Positions 56,544-64,000 of a DNA stretch of 64,000 bases are shown piece by piece. The notes beneath the pieces were generated by a model, which saw only the letters and a program-made list of their open reading frames with translations, made no database searches and was not told the origin of the DNA. The stretch covers positions 124,001 through 188,000 of the forward strand of contig NZ_QAYX01000020.1 in the NCBI RefSeq assembly GCF_003054705.1. The letters are read 5' to 3'. The DNA is from Opitutus sp. ER46. GTDB lineage: Bacteria > Verrucomicrobiota > Verrucomicrobiia > Opitutales > Opitutaceae. Every line of letters begins with the position of its first letter. Position 1 is the first letter of the stretch. Both the position numbers and the translations under genes were made by a program.

Positions 56544-57023
56544 TCAGAACGGGACGTCTTCGTCGAGATTCTCCTGTGCGGCCGGTTTGGCGGCCGGGCT
56601 CCGCGGCGGCGGCGAATACCGCTCCGGGGAAGCTGTCTGGTCGACTCCAGGTTCGGCGTTGCCGGCGCTGCCGCCGCCCGCCCCACCCCGGCTGTCGCCC
56701 AGGAACTGAAACTGCTCGAGCACAACCTTCATGCGGCTGCGCTTTTCCTTCGTGTTCTTGTCCTCCCACTGGTCCAGCCGCAGGCGTCCTTCGACGTACA
56801 GCGGGCGGCCCTTGGTGACGTACTTGGCGATCGTTTCGCCCTGTTTGCCCCAGGCCTCGACGTCGACATAGATCACCTCTTCGCGGCTCTCGCCCGACTC
56901 CATCTTGAACTGGCGGTTGATCGCCAGGGAAAACTGGCAGATCGGGGTGCCCTTGGGCGTGACGCGCAGCTCAGGGTCGCGGGTCAGGTTACCCATGAGC
57001 ATGACTTTGTTCAGTGACGGCAT
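56544..57023 (-). CDS. ssb: Single-stranded DNA-binding protein
   Basis: A 159-residue SSB. The OB fold (residues 3-110) starts LNKVMLMGNLTRDPELRVT and has the KQGETIAKYVTKGRPLYVEG strand. A Gly/Pro-rich linker is followed by the acidic tip DEDVPF, which recruits replication proteins. I chose the ATG at 57021-57023. It lies in the rpsF-ssb-rplI block with pyrimidine-rich CCTCC repeats before its start. Confidence 0.96.
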   Translation of the reverse strand: MPSLNKVMLMGNLTRDPELRVTPKGTPICQFSLAINRQFKMESGESREEVIYVDVEAWGKQGETIAKYVTKGRPLYVEGRLRLDQWEDKNTKEKRSRMKVVLEQFQFLGDSRGGAGGGSAGNAEPGVDQTASPERYSPPPRSPAAKPAAQENLDEDVPF

Positions 57024-57173
57024 GGCAGAGGAGGTTGGAGGGTTTCGGGGGACGCTGGGCGCGGACAGCAACAACGCGGAGCGCCGCGTCGCGCCCTAGG
57101 CCAAAGGAAACGCCCGCGGATGGCGAGGCGGTTTCCTGGGCCCGCGCGAAGCGGCGGCGTCCGGCGTCGGCGC

Positions 57174-57470
57174 TCAGGCCGACTGCACGAACATCCGATA
57201 GACGCTGTTGTTCAGGCGCAGACGCTCGCGGAGCAGCGCCGGGGTCTCGGAAGGACCGGTGAAGCTGATCTGCACGTAGGCGGCGCCAGTGAGCTTCTTG
57301 TCGGTGACGCGAACGAAGTCCTTCTTGCCGAGGGATTCCACGGCCGTGACTGCGCCTTTCACCGCGGCGATATCCTGCTTCACGCCATCCACAATTTGGT
57401 CGATCGACTCTTCGCGGCCCCGGTTGTCGAGGATGAAGGTCGCGCGGTAGGTGCGTTCTTTCTGATTCAT
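57174..57470 (-). CDS. rpsF: Small ribosomal subunit protein bS6
   Basis: A 98-residue ribosomal protein with RATFILDNRGREESIDQIVD, then GAAYVQISFTGPSETPALLR and the ending NNSVYRMFVQSA, as in the bS6 ferredoxin-like fold. It overlaps the pth stop by 4 bases (57467-57470), so the two are coupled. It is slightly shorter than the average bS6 and lacks the acidic tail. Confidence 0.92.
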   Translation of the reverse strand: MNQKERTYRATFILDNRGREESIDQIVDGVKQDIAAVKGAVTAVESLGKKDFVRVTDKKLTGAAYVQISFTGPSETPALLRERLRLNNSVYRMFVQSA

Positions 57471-58048
57471 TTTTGGTCTCTGCGATTAAGCTGGTTCATG
57501 GCCACCTCAACGCCGCGGGCGAGCAGCAAATCGAGGCCGGACACGTACTGATCAAGTTTTTGCGTAACGAGAATGTGTTGGTCGGGAGTGAATTTTCCGA
57601 GGACGAAGTCTGCCATGTCCATTTGCGGCGGATCCTTGGGCCCAATGCCCAGCCGGTACCGCGCGAAGCCGTTGCCCACGTGTTCCAGCAGGCTGGCGAC
57701 GCCGTTGTGGCCGCCGGCGCTGCCGGAGGCGGTCACCTTGATCAGACCGAGGTCGATCGTGAGGTCGTCGTACGCCACGGCGATGTCCGCCGGCTCGATC
57801 TTGTAGAACCGAGCCATGGCGCCAACCGATCGGCCGCTGGCGTTCATGAACGTCTGCGGCTTGACCAGCCAGCAGGTGCCAGCGGGCGTATCCCAGCGCG
57901 CGATCTCGGCCTCAAATTGAGGCGCGGCCTTCCACACCAGCCCGTGTTTGCGGGCCAGGGCGTCGACCACGATCCAGCCCAGGTTGTGGCGGGTGAGCTC
58001 GTAGCCGCGGCCCGGATTGCCGAGACCGGCAACGAGCGAAATGGACAT
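57467..58048 (-). CDS. pth: Peptidyl-tRNA hydrolase
   Basis: A 193-residue esterase recycling peptidyl-tRNA. It has LVAGLGNPGRGYELTRHNLG with the catalytic His, then VKPQTFMNASGRSV, and ASGSAGGHNGVASLLEHVG. Fully typical. It lies between rplY and rpsF, a common order. Confidence 0.96.
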   Translation of the reverse strand: MSISLVAGLGNPGRGYELTRHNLGWIVVDALARKHGLVWKAAPQFEAEIARWDTPAGTCWLVKPQTFMNASGRSVGAMARFYKIEPADIAVAYDDLTIDLGLIKVTASGSAGGHNGVASLLEHVGNGFARYRLGIGPKDPPQMDMADFVLGKFTPDQHILVTQKLDQYVSGLDLLLARGVEVAMNQLNRRDQK

Positions 58049-58108
58049 GAATCAAAGAACAATCCTCGAGCCCCGCCGCGGTCAAGCGGCGGGGCCGGGA
58101 TGAAGGAC

Positions 58109-58891
58109 TTACTTCTTGGCGGGAGCAGCGGGCTTCGCGGCGCCGGCCGCGGCCGGCTTGCCACCCGCGGCGGGAGCCGCGCCAGCAGCCGGAGCCGCAC
58201 CAGCGGCGCCAGCGGCGGGAGCCGCACCAGCGGCCGGAGCAGCGGCACCAGCGGCGGCACCCTCGGCCGGAGCGGCCGCACCAGCACCAGCGGCCGGCGT
58301 GGCAGCCACCGTCTCGGTGACGATTTCGGCGACCGGCTCGACGCAGGCGATGACCGGCTGGCCCTTCGCATCGAGGAACTCGACGCCGGCCACCGGCTTC
58401 AGCTGACCAACCTTGATCGTCTCACCGACCTTGAGCTCGGTGACGTCGACCACGATGGCCTCGGGAAGATCTTTCGGCAGCACGCGGATGCGCAGTGCCT
58501 GGGTCGCGGTTTCCAACACGCCGCTCTGGTTCTTCACGCCGAACGATTCGCCCGTGATATGCACCGGCACGCGGATCTCGAACTTCTCGTTCTCCTTAAC
58601 CTCCTGGAGGTCGACATGGAGGAACTTGTCCGTGATCGGGTCGCGCTGAACCTCCTGGAGGAACGACAGGGCCTTCTGCTTCTTGTCGCTCTGGAGCTTC
58701 ACCAGCACCGCACGGTCGCCGATCACCTTCAGGAGGCGGACGAACTCGGGCGCTTCGATGGCCAGCGTCTCGGGATTGGTGTGCTTTCCGTAGAGAATCG
58801 CAGGAATGCGATCGGTCTTGCGGAGGCGGCGGGAAGCGCTGCGACCAGTCTGGTTGCGCGCGAATACGTTGAGGTCGAACTGTTGGCTCAT
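58109..58891 (-). CDS. rplY: Large ribosomal subunit protein bL25 with Ala-rich tail
   Basis: A 260-residue bL25 of the long (CTC/TL5) type. The N-terminal 5S rRNA-binding barrel (about 1-95) has GRSASRRLRKTDRIPAILYG. The C-terminal domain is at about 100-190. About 70 further residues of Ala/Gly/Pro with terminal Lys form a histone-H1-like tail not normally seen. The AGGGGGAACGAAACC leader gives a fair Shine-Dalgarno. It heads the pth-rpsF-ssb-rplI run. Confidence 0.95.
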   Translation of the reverse strand: MSQQFDLNVFARNQTGRSASRRLRKTDRIPAILYGKHTNPETLAIEAPEFVRLLKVIGDRAVLVKLQSDKKQKALSFLQEVQRDPITDKFLHVDLQEVKENEKFEIRVPVHITGESFGVKNQSGVLETATQALRIRVLPKDLPEAIVVDVTELKVGETIKVGQLKPVAGVEFLDAKGQPVIACVEPVAEIVTETVAATPAAGAGAAAPAEGAAAGAAAPAAGAAPAAGAAGAAPAAGAAPAAGGKPAAAGAAKPAAPAKK

Positions 58892-59062
58892 GGTTTCGTT
58901 CCCCCTGTCACCCCGGAATTGGGGGCAGGCGTAGTGGAAAAGAGGTTGAGGTCATAGGAGGGCAAACCTCGAAAGCAACCAAAACTTTGGCGCCCGCCCG
59001 AAAACCGCCGCCGTCGCATCCCTCCTCCGTCTGCGCGGCGCCGTCTGCTTGGCACTTGGAAG

Positions 59063-59090
59063 AAAAAGGGCGGCCCGCACCGGGCCGCCC
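59063..59090 (-). terminator. Intrinsic terminator of the TonB receptor gene
   Basis: A 10-bp GC stem (59068-59077 with 59081-59090) with loop CAC. A-rich bases at 59063-59067 form the T-tract on the minus strand. It lies just past the receptor stop. Confidence 0.88.
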
Positions 59091-59111
59091 TTCTTTGCAT
59101 CCAAGCAACGA

Positions 59112-61988
59112 TCAGAACGAGTACCGGGCACCCAAGGCAAAGGTCCGGCTGTAAAGCGACGAACCAAAGTTATTGGTATATGCGTTCTTATAGTAACTCT
59201 GATAGATCTCCTCCGTCAGATTCGTGGCGTCGAAGGTAAGCACCAGATTGTCCATCACCCGATAGGTCAGCTGGAAGTCGAGACTCGACTCGGGGGCGCG
59301 GTAAACCCCCAGCGGATTCGCAAACAGCGCCGCCTCATAGTTATTTAGGAACGCCTCGCGCCAGACGTATGAAAGCCGGGTGCTAAACCGCTTGCGCTCA
59401 TACGCCAGCACCGCGCTGTACGAGGACTTCGACACCCCGAACAGGTCGCGGGTGAGCGTCCCCGTCACCTTGCCCGCCGAATCCGTGATCGGGATGTCCT
59501 GCTGCGAATCCAGACCCGTGTAACTCGCCTGCACCCCCAACCCGTTGAGCAGGCCCGGTAGATTGTCCGGGAAATAGACCAAGCCGACTTCGTAACCCTT
59601 CAGTTCGCCGTTCGACGTATTGTCCGGCTGCGTCAGGATGTAGTCGTAGTTCTGGTAGGTCACCCGCTTGCGGAAACTGACCACGAAGCCGTCGATCTTG
59701 CGCTTGAACAGCGTCGCATAGATCGAGCTCGCCTTCCCAAAGTACCATTCCAGCGCGACGTCGTAGTTCTTCGACTCAGTCGGCTTCAGGTTCGGGTTGC
59801 CGCCTGTCGCGGTGCCGTAGCCGACGTTCGTCACGTCCTTCACGTAGTTGATCATCGGGTTCAGGTCCGCGAAGCTCGGACGCCGCAACGTCTCCGCATA
59901 GCTCGCCCGCAACATCAGGTTCGGCGTGATCGCGTACCGCAGCGAGCCGCTCGGCAGCAGCTTGCCCTTCGTCACCGAGGCCGAGCCGCGTGTCAGCGTG
60001 CCCTGGTCCGTGAAGTCCATGTCGGTCTTCACGTTCACGTACCGCGCGCCCACCTGGCCATCCAGCTTCCGGTCGGCGATGAAGGTTTTGAAGTCACCGC
60101 GCAGGTACGCCGCCGTCGTCGTCTCTTCGACGTTGAAGTTCTCGAAGAGCGAAAGCTCGTTGCCCAGCTTGAAGGCGGGGAACTTCGCCTTGTAGAGCTG
60201 CCGCCATTTCTCCGCGTTGTCGAAGATTGCGTAGCCGTTCGGCACCACCCACGAGCGCGGCACATCCGAGTGACCGTCGAAAAAGTCATGATTGAAGTGC
60301 CACAGCTCGGGATAGCTGTTCAACGGCACGCCCAGCGCATCGGCGCTCTGCGTGCGCTGATACTCCGAGGCCTCGCGCACGTCGTAGCGCACGCCAAACT
60401 TGATCGCCGAGAGCATCGACCACTGCGGCTTGTAGTCGCCGTCCGCCGTCCAGGTGTAGGCGTCGCCCTTGAACTTGTTCGCGTTGTCGTAGAGCTGCGC
60501 GATGTTCCAGAGCCGCGGGTCCGCCATGTTCGACTCGTTGATCCCCGCAGTCGCCGGGTCGTCCTCGAACTGGTACGCCGGGATGCCATTGCCGGGATTG
60601 AAGTCGACCGCGATCGCGTTGTGCACGTGATCCGCGCGCATCGCGAAGAAGTCCGTCGTGTACTGGCTGTCCTGGTACGTCAGCGCCGACTTCAGCTTCA
60701 GATCCGGCGTCACGTTCCACTTGCCGCTGACGGAGTAGAAATAGCTGTCCGTCTTGCCCTTCGTCAGGTCGCCGCTGGTGAATCCGTACACCCAGGGCGT
60801 GCGCTCGCGCGCCTTCACGATGTTCGTGCCGGGATACAGCGTCACCTTGCCGTGCGGGCCGCCCCACCAGTCGACAAAGGAGAAGAACAGGTTGTTGAAG
60901 ATGTCGTTGCGGTACCCGTTGTAGAACCCCTCGAACGTGTATTCGGAATCCTTGTTCGGCGCCCACTGCAGCACCACGTTCGCCGCCGGCCGCTCGCGCG
61001 TGCCGGTGTAGTCGTTCTGGAACACCGCGTCGCGCGACAGCACGTAGGGCACCTTCACGCCGTTCATCGTGATCGTCGACCCCGGCGCCGTGGGCAGCCC
61101 GTCCTCCAGGCCCGCCTGCCAGATCGGATTCTCCGCAATCCCGTCCCGCGTCGTGAAAATGCGTTCGTACGGCACCCACGTGACCGAGCCCGTCGTCACC
61201 GCCTGGTCCGTCACGAACGGCACCATCGCCCCCGCCGTCACGTTCTGGTCGCGATAGGGCGTCTTCACGAAGGCGAGCGCCACCAGCGCGCCCACCTTCC
61301 CCGCGCTGGTATCCCAGCGGTCGCTGTACATCGCGCTCAGGTTCGAGCCGGTGCGGTCCGCCTGCTCCTGATAGATCCCGCGCGCCGCCACCACGAACTT
61401 GCGGCCCTTGAAGTCGAAGGGCCGGTGCGTGCGGATGTCCATCGAGCCCGCGATGCCCGCCTCGATCAGGTCGGCCGAGCGGGTCTTGTAGACGTCCACC
61501 CGCGAGAGCAGGCTCGCCGGCACGTCCTGCAACGCGAGCGCCGTGCCCGAGGCCGTGAAGATGTTCTGCCCGTTCAGCGTCGTGTTGATATCGTTCAGAC
61601 CGCGGATCGACACCGTCGCGATCTCACCCGCCCCGCGGTTCGTCACCTGCACGCCCGTCATGCGCTGCAGTGCCTCGACCAGGTTGTTGTCGGGAAACTT
61701 GCCGATGTCCTCCGACACGATCGAGTCCACCAGCTGCACCGACTCGCGCTTGATGTCCAACGCCGCCGACAAGCTCGTGCGCATGCCCGATACAACCACT
61801 TCATCCAGTTTCACGATCGGCTCGGTCGGCGCGGTCGAGGGCGGCGGATTCACCGTCGCCGCCGTGGGCGCCGGCGCCGTCTGGGCCCGGCCCAGCATCG
61901 CGCCCAACGTGAGCGCCAACAACAGGGCGGCAGTCTTTCGCGTCGGGGTCCTGGGACCCGGGGACGAAGAGTTCGGGTTCGAATTCAT
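59112..61988 (-). CDS. TonB-dependent outer-membrane receptor
   Basis: A 958-residue receptor. A signal peptide (about 17-37 from the chosen ATG: TAALLLALTLGAMLGRAQ) is followed by the TonB-box region (VKLDEVVVSGMRTSLSAALD), the plug (about 80-200, FPDNNLVEALQRMTGVQVTN) and a long barrel ending in RTFALGARYSF. I chose the ATG at 61986-61988; one at 62010-62012 is possible. No carboxypeptidase-like domain precedes the plug, unlike the receptor at 42 kb. FecA-like or oligosaccharide uptake is possible; substrate unknown. Confidence 0.9.
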   Translation of the reverse strand: MNSNPNSSSPGPRTPTRKTAALLLALTLGAMLGRAQTAPAPTAATVNPPPSTAPTEPIVKLDEVVVSGMRTSLSAALDIKRESVQLVDSIVSEDIGKFPDNNLVEALQRMTGVQVTNRGAGEIATVSIRGLNDINTTLNGQNIFTASGTALALQDVPASLLSRVDVYKTRSADLIEAGIAGSMDIRTHRPFDFKGRKFVVAARGIYQEQADRTGSNLSAMYSDRWDTSAGKVGALVALAFVKTPYRDQNVTAGAMVPFVTDQAVTTGSVTWVPYERIFTTRDGIAENPIWQAGLEDGLPTAPGSTITMNGVKVPYVLSRDAVFQNDYTGTRERPAANVVLQWAPNKDSEYTFEGFYNGYRNDIFNNLFFSFVDWWGGPHGKVTLYPGTNIVKARERTPWVYGFTSGDLTKGKTDSYFYSVSGKWNVTPDLKLKSALTYQDSQYTTDFFAMRADHVHNAIAVDFNPGNGIPAYQFEDDPATAGINESNMADPRLWNIAQLYDNANKFKGDAYTWTADGDYKPQWSMLSAIKFGVRYDVREASEYQRTQSADALGVPLNSYPELWHFNHDFFDGHSDVPRSWVVPNGYAIFDNAEKWRQLYKAKFPAFKLGNELSLFENFNVEETTTAAYLRGDFKTFIADRKLDGQVGARYVNVKTDMDFTDQGTLTRGSASVTKGKLLPSGSLRYAITPNLMLRASYAETLRRPSFADLNPMINYVKDVTNVGYGTATGGNPNLKPTESKNYDVALEWYFGKASSIYATLFKRKIDGFVVSFRKRVTYQNYDYILTQPDNTSNGELKGYEVGLVYFPDNLPGLLNGLGVQASYTGLDSQQDIPITDSAGKVTGTLTRDLFGVSKSSYSAVLAYERKRFSTRLSYVWREAFLNNYEAALFANPLGVYRAPESSLDFQLTYRVMDNLVLTFDATNLTEEIYQSYYKNAYTNNFGSSLYSRTFALGARYSF

Positions 61989-62226
61989 AGATGCTGGGCC
62001 AACGGTTTGCATGGCATCGTGGCCGCCACCCTCCGGGGACGAGGGGCCGACGGAACACGACAGGGGGTTGTAGCTTCGTTCCCTAATGCGCCAAAGGTCG
62101 CGCAAAGCCGACATGGCTTCGCGCCGCCCGCCTCAACCGGCCGCCGCGGCGGCGCCGCCCACCTCCTTCCCGCCGGCCCGCCGCGCCGCGCGGGCGCAAC
62201 CGTCTCCTGCCCCGCACCTCACCAGC

Positions 62227-64000
62227 TCAGGGTTGCTTTTTCGCGCCAGGCTTCGCCGCGTCCGCCGCGTTCTCCGCCGGCATCGGCTTCGGCGTCGCCG
62301 CCTGCGCCAGCATCCGCTGCCAGTGTCCCACATCCATCTGCTCCAACGTGCCGCCAAAATGCACCGGGACCGCGAGCCACGTGTAACCCATTCCGTCCGC
62401 CGCGTTCACCGGCAGTCCCGTCTTCGTCATCAGCTCCGCCAGCTTCCCATTCGTCCCCAGCTTCAAATCGAGGCTCAGCGGCCAGCGCCGCATCGACTCC
62501 CCGCGCCGCTCCTCCAGTCGCCCCACTCCCGTCAGCCGCACTTTGCCGGCGTTCAACGCCAGGTCCGTCACCCGCACCACACCGTCCCGCCCCCACGTCG
62601 CCGCCAGCGAGAGGTCGCTGTAGCCGAGCTCCGCGAGCGGGTACGTGAAATCCAGCACCGCCTGCGTCTGCGCGTCGGGTTTCGTCAGCGCCAGGTTCGT
62701 CCGCGTCCGGCGATCAACGCCAAAGAGCCAGCCCACCGCCGACCCCACCGAGCCCATCGCGTCGGCCACCGGCGTCGCTTTCTCCGGCTCCATCTCCAGC
62801 GTCCCCGCCCGCAGAAACCGCACGATGCCGCTCTTGCTCGTCAGCCGGATGTCCTGCCGCGCCTGCGCGACAAGCTCCGCCAGGCTCGCCCCCGTCGAGA
62901 CCAGCGTCCGCTCCAGCTTGAACTTGCCTTCAAATGCCGGCCGCCGGCGCTCGTCCTCCGTCCCGAATACCGTCGCCGCGTCCACCTCGTCCGGCCCGAG
63001 CGTGAACGCCATCCGGTACGTCGGCGTCGCCGCCGGGTCGAAGGTCACTTCGCCGGTCACGCGCCCTTCCACGTCCTTGCCCAGGACATGCCGGCCATAC
63101 GTCACCTTGATCGTGCGCTCCTCGACGTACGCCGTGGCCTCCACGCCGCGAAATTCGTCCGCTCCCACCCGCAACCGCTCCAGCGCCAGCGCCACGCTGC
63201 CATACGCATCGCCCCAGAAGGGTCGCACCAGCGCCGCCCTGCCGCCATCTCCGCCGTTGGCTCGGCCTGCGTTGGCATTCGCCGCCGCAACCGCCGCCCC
63301 ACCCCGCGGCTGCACCAGCGCTGCCATGGGACGCAGCAGCGCCAGGTCGAGCTCCTTGCCGTGCAGCTTCAGCACCGTGGTCGCGCCATAGCTCGACGGC
63401 GCCCACGTGCCTTCCGCCGTGAAATCCGAGGTGCGTCCGCTCCAGTTCGCCACCACTGGCACTTCGAAGCTCAGGCGCTGGTCAGTCGCTCCGCTCACCT
63501 TGACCGTCGCCTTCACGCGGTCCTGCTCCCGCGCCCCGCCCAGCGTCAGCGTCGCCTCGGTCGTCAGCGTCGGCCCCACGCTCAGCGTAAACGTCCCTTC
63601 GAGCTTGCGCGCCGTCGTCTTCGCCGCGGCCCCGCCCCAGCGCTCGAGCCGTCCCGCCCAAGCGTCGAGCTGCGCCTTCAGCGTGCCCGTCCAGACCGCC
63701 GGCCGCCCCGGTCCGGCGCCGCCGCTTCCCGTTCCCTCCAAAACCAGCAACTCCCGCCCGCCGCTCGCGACCACCAGTGGCGCGTACCGACACGTCCAAC
63801 CCGCCGGCGAGTGACTCGCCTCCAGCCCGAGGCTCACATCCAGCCCGTCCGCCACCACCCGGCCGCCCTGCGCCACCGCCACGCCACGCGCCGTCAACCG
63901 GCCCACCGGCCGCAACGCAAACCCACCGTCCGGCGTTGGCGCCACCCCCACCTCGCCCGCCAGCTCCCCCGCCGTGAACTGCCATCCTGCCGTCGGATCC
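62227..64000 (-). CDS. AsmA-like protein, cut by the window edge
   Basis: An open frame runs from the stop at 62227-62229 to the edge with no stop, so the N-terminus lies outside. The visible 590 residues are beta-rich with repeated amphipathic strands (KLEGTFTLSVGPTLTTEATL, VTGEVTFDPAATPTYRMAFT). The segment ending in MGYTWLAVPVHFGGTLEQ resembles the C-terminal AsmA/TamB-like repeat domain. Such proteins span the periplasm and move lipids to the outer membrane. The family call is a guess from composition. It ends with a Lys/Pro tail, upstream of the TonB receptor on the same strand. Confidence 0.5.
   Translation of the reverse strand, partial: DPTAGWQFTAGELAGEVGVAPTPDGGFALRPVGRLTARGVAVAQGGRVVADGLDVSLGLEASHSPAGWTCRYAPLVVASGGRELLVLEGTGSGGAGPGRPAVWTGTLKAQLDAWAGRLERWGGAAAKTTARKLEGTFTLSVGPTLTTEATLTLGGAREQDRVKATVKVSGATDQRLSFEVPVVANWSGRTSDFTAEGTWAPSSYGATTVLKLHGKELDLALLRPMAALVQPRGGAAVAAANANAGRANGGDGGRAALVRPFWGDAYGSVALALERLRVGADEFRGVEATAYVEERTIKVTYGRHVLGKDVEGRVTGEVTFDPAATPTYRMAFTLGPDEVDAATVFGTEDERRRPAFEGKFKLERTLVSTGASLAELVAQARQDIRLTSKSGIVRFLRAGTLEMEPEKATPVADAMGSVGSAVGWLFGVDRRTRTNLALTKPDAQTQAVLDFTYPLAELGYSDLSLAATWGRDGVVRVTDLALNAGKVRLTGVGRLEERRGESMRRWPLSLDLKLGTNGKLAELMTKTGLPVNAADGMGYTWLAVPVHFGGTLEQMDVGHWQRMLAQAATPKPMPAENAADAAKPGAKKQP

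Noticed and set aside
58130-58310. Dense short repeats resembling a CRISPR or tandem array
   Set aside because: They encode the Ala/Gly/Pro tail of bL25 in frame; repeats are codon-level (GCC/GCG/CCG) with no constant spacer.
60270-62648. A 792-codon plus-strand open frame
   Set aside because: Antisense to the second TonB receptor and the AsmA-like gene. The sequence is almost all Arg, His and Val.

Overview
The window is GC-rich chromosomal DNA from a diderm bacterium. A Verrucomicrobiota member of the Opitutaceae type is the best fit. This is inferred from gene content: a BamA-OmpH-LpxD outer-membrane block, two large TonB-dependent receptors and a dedicated Ton motor operon, a Minf_1886-type protein, many glycoside hydrolases, and very few Shine-Dalgarno sequences. 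No 16S gene or other decisive marker is present. Nothing looks like a prophage, a CRISPR array or a large genomic island, so this is mostly housekeeping chromosome with small repeat-borne insertions.

1-16 kb. A DNA-glycosylase-like tail, tlyA and nadK (+) are followed by a small secreted EF-hand protein, a fused M16 protease and a Minf_1886-like protein (-). A Fur-family regulator without the usual zinc ligands comes next. Then a very large gene (-) fuses a periplasmic peptide-binding protein to an ABC permease. Two unknown genes lead into a 362-bp inverted-repeat element. After it come an OmpR-type two-component pair and a secreted VWA protein.

16-30 kb. The amidotransferase operon gatC-gatA-gatB is interrupted between gatA and gatB by a GxxExxY gene flanked by inverted repeats. 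The repeat supplies both the start region of that gene and the first codons of gatB. Next come pheS-pheT, rpmI-rplT, and a seven-gene Ton motor operon: exbB, two exbD, tonB, a TPR protein and two membrane-anchored coiled-coil proteins. The Ton operon presumably energises the two TonB receptors in the window. tRNA-Gln, tRNA-Thr and tRNA-Lys genes follow.

30-46 kb. After pabB-pabC lies a beta-glucan-use locus: a GH3 (+), a NarL-type two-component pair whose sensor carries OB-like repeats, a GH30, a Tat-exported DUF1501 protein, a GH1 and a TonB receptor (-). tRNA-Pro follows.

46-64 kb. An HTH-metallo-beta-lactamase fusion diverges from pyrE, followed by an HtrA protease and prs. A long minus-strand block then runs rplY-pth-rpsF-ssb-rplI-dnaB-bamA-ompH-lpxD, joining translation, replication and envelope assembly. 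A second TonB receptor and an AsmA-like protein, cut by the window edge, close the window.

The most notable observations are the GxxExxY cassette inside the gat operon, the inverted-repeat element at 10.8-11.2 kb that carries related repeats, the extended Ton motor operon, the receptor-permease fusion, and a recurring CCTCC pyrimidine tract just upstream of several start codons. Gene calls rest on motifs read by eye; no database search was run.
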